NCBI GenBank assembly: GCA_963809815.1
Contig: CAWELM010000007.1
Coordinates: forward strand, 1-64,000
DNA from: CAVVJA01 sp963809815
GTDB taxonomy: Bacteria > Actinomycetota > Actinomycetes > Mycobacteriales > Jatrophihabitantaceae
DNA: 64,000 nt
Direction of reading: 5' to 3'
Part shown: in pieces, positions 63,137 through 64,000 of the stretch
How positions within the stretch are numbered: the first letter of the stretch is position 1
Layout: each line of letters begins with the position of its first letter
The notes under the pieces: generated by a model
What the model was told of the DNA's origin: nothing
Database searches by the model: none
What the model saw: the letters and a program-made list of their open reading frames with translations, nothing else
Translations under genes and position numbers: made by a program

Positions 63137-63423
63137 CGACGCGTCCCGATAGGCCAGGTCACGACCTCGCGGCGGACTTGCTCGCTGACCTCACCCAGCC
63201 GGCACCGATTGACACGGTATTCAAACCAGAGACCCCGGCCACCGACGTCGGGTTGCCCGACCCAGCCGCTCGGCCGGAGTCCAGTCCTTTTCGCCCGGCC
63301 GTTCAATGGGTGGTGCGTGTGAGTCCGCTCGATTGGCGCAAGCCGTCTTTGTCCGTCGCTCGAAATTCGACAGCAATGCGCGTCGGGCCGATACGAGTTG
63401 AATTGGCGTTGTTGCGTTGCTAG
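63133..63423 (+). CDS. Small ParA-coupled protein
   Basis: A 96-residue protein starting within the ParA stop (ATGA, 4-bp overlap). The N-terminal part is acidic and Pro-rich (disordered, DLLADLTQPAPIDTVFK); the second half is basic with VQWVVRVSPLDWRKPSLSVA. ParA partners often have such a disordered arm with a positively charged activating peptide. It is not a recognisable ParB (no HTH). Possibly an adaptor between ParA and a cargo. Confidence 0.7.
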   Translation: MTTRPDRPGHDLAADLLADLTQPAPIDTVFKPETPATDVGLPDPAARPESSPFRPAVQWVVRVSPLDWRKPSLSVARNSTAMRVGPIRVELALLRC

Positions 63424-63616
63424 ATCGGACGCAATGCCGGCGGTCGGTGTTCACGACATGGTGAGCAAGCCCGTCGTTGCGGCCTCCAAAACGGGGGCTG
63501 ACCGGGTTCTGATCGTCCGATTATTCGGGACGTCGCGCCGCGGTGATCTTCGATCACCCGTATAACGTCAAATAAGCGCGCGCATTTCGAATCGCTTGGC
63601 GCCTTGTGTTGCGTCG

Positions 63617-63997
63617 TTATGGACGCTGGTCAGAGATAAGCGACTCGGCTGCTTCGAGAGTGTTGATAGGCACCCAGCCCTCACGACCATCATGCGCGCG
63701 GCACCAAAGCCAGCCGCTCGTCAGGTCTTCGGCGACGACCTCGACTACGTCACCGGCCTGCGTTGGCAGCTCGGTGGTGTCGTACGCGATCTGTACGACC
63801 GCCGTCCCGGATGTGGCCGACAGGTGTCGGGCCGGTACCCACCCCGTGCCGTGTGATGCGGTCACGAAGACGAACTCGGGCCACTCGCTGTCCCGGTCGC
63901 CAACGTCCACGCGTTCTCCGTCTACCAGTCGCAGCGGAGGCCGATCAGGGATCTGATGGGCCACCTTCGCCACCATGGTGCGCATGGAACTCATCAT
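63617..63997 (-). CDS. SH3-like domain protein
   Basis: A 126-residue protein that may be cut by the window edge (the ATG at 63997 is 3 bp from the end; MVAK at residue 8 is another start). Two SH3-type barrels are seen: LRLVDGERVDVGDRDSEWPE, FVFVTASHGTGWVPARHL (first) and VVEVVAEDLTSGWLWCRAHD, GREGWVPINTLEA (second). GW-V-P repeated motifs are typical of SH3 tandems. Convergent with the ParA operon. Binding partner unknown. Confidence 0.72.
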   Translation of the reverse strand: MMSSMRTMVAKVAHQIPDRPPLRLVDGERVDVGDRDSEWPEFVFVTASHGTGWVPARHLSATSGTAVVQIAYDTTELPTQAGDVVEVVAEDLTSGWLWCRAHDGREGWVPINTLEAAESLISDQRP

Positions 63998-64000
63998 TGC

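Overview
The window reads as a piece of chromosome from a high-GC actinobacterium (Actinomycetota). Coding sequence is strongly GC-rich at third codon positions, GTG and even TTG starts are common, and the gene content is typical of the group: three enzymes of the F420/deazaflavin type, DUF5996, DUF6328, DUF4331, DinB/DUF664, several TetR regulators, SorC, an ECF42-type sigma factor, and a LigC-like ATP-dependent ligase. I cannot fix a genus. I found no rRNA, tRNA, CRISPR array, prophage or replication origin, so this looks like accessory/metabolic chromosome rather than a plasmid core.

Layout. 0-3.6 kb: a polyol/ketose operon (end of a Zn dehydrogenase, SorC regulator, APH-like kinase, xylulokinase). 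3.6-6.2 kb: two LLM F420 oxidoreductases. 6.3-16.9 kb: two lipoproteins, a secreted DUF4331 protein, thioesterase, membrane-anchored pentapeptide-repeat protein, quinone-reductase-like dehydrogenase, DUF5996, and a PhaZ-like polyhydroxyalkanoate depolymerase. 17-24.4 kb: two aldo/keto reductases, ATP-dependent DNA ligase, the DinB-YCII-ECF42 sigma operon, and a secreted beta-propeller. 24.7-33.4 kb: transketolase, VOC protein, NAD synthetase, SDR, and an alpha/beta hydrolase divergent from a TetR gene with two matching operators, followed by a decayed stretch with a broken VOC gene, an orphan LacI-type operator and a terminator. 33.4-40 kb: an MFS-cNMP fusion, a DHA2 exporter and a graveyard of gene fragments (restriction-like, DinB, tyrosine integrase, quinone reductase) ending at cspA and a LuxR-type ATPase that has lost its start. 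42.8-54 kb: small barrel proteins, CoA transferase, a transglutaminase pair convergent with a phospholipase-D-like gene and its membrane neighbour, a terpene-cyclase-like repeat protein, FMN reductase, DUF6328, and an IS630 remnant. 54.5-61.1 kb: two TetR/oxidoreductase divergent pairs, a RibD-like plus deazaflavin pair, and 2,2-dialkylglycine decarboxylase. 61.2-64 kb: DUF389 membrane protein, an orphan ParA with a tightly coupled small partner, and an SH3-like protein.

How it fits together. The left operon probably oxidises a polyol to a ketose and phosphorylates it. Redox enzymes dominate the rest (LLM, SDR, AKR, NmrA, FMN and deazaflavin families), several under local TetR control with operators visible in the DNA. 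The strongest regulatory signal is a pair of identical-geometry promoters (TGTCGGAT-N16-CGTC) in front of both non-sigma genes of the ECF42 operon. The strongest evolutionary signal is the 32-40 kb region, where many truncated genes lie side by side.
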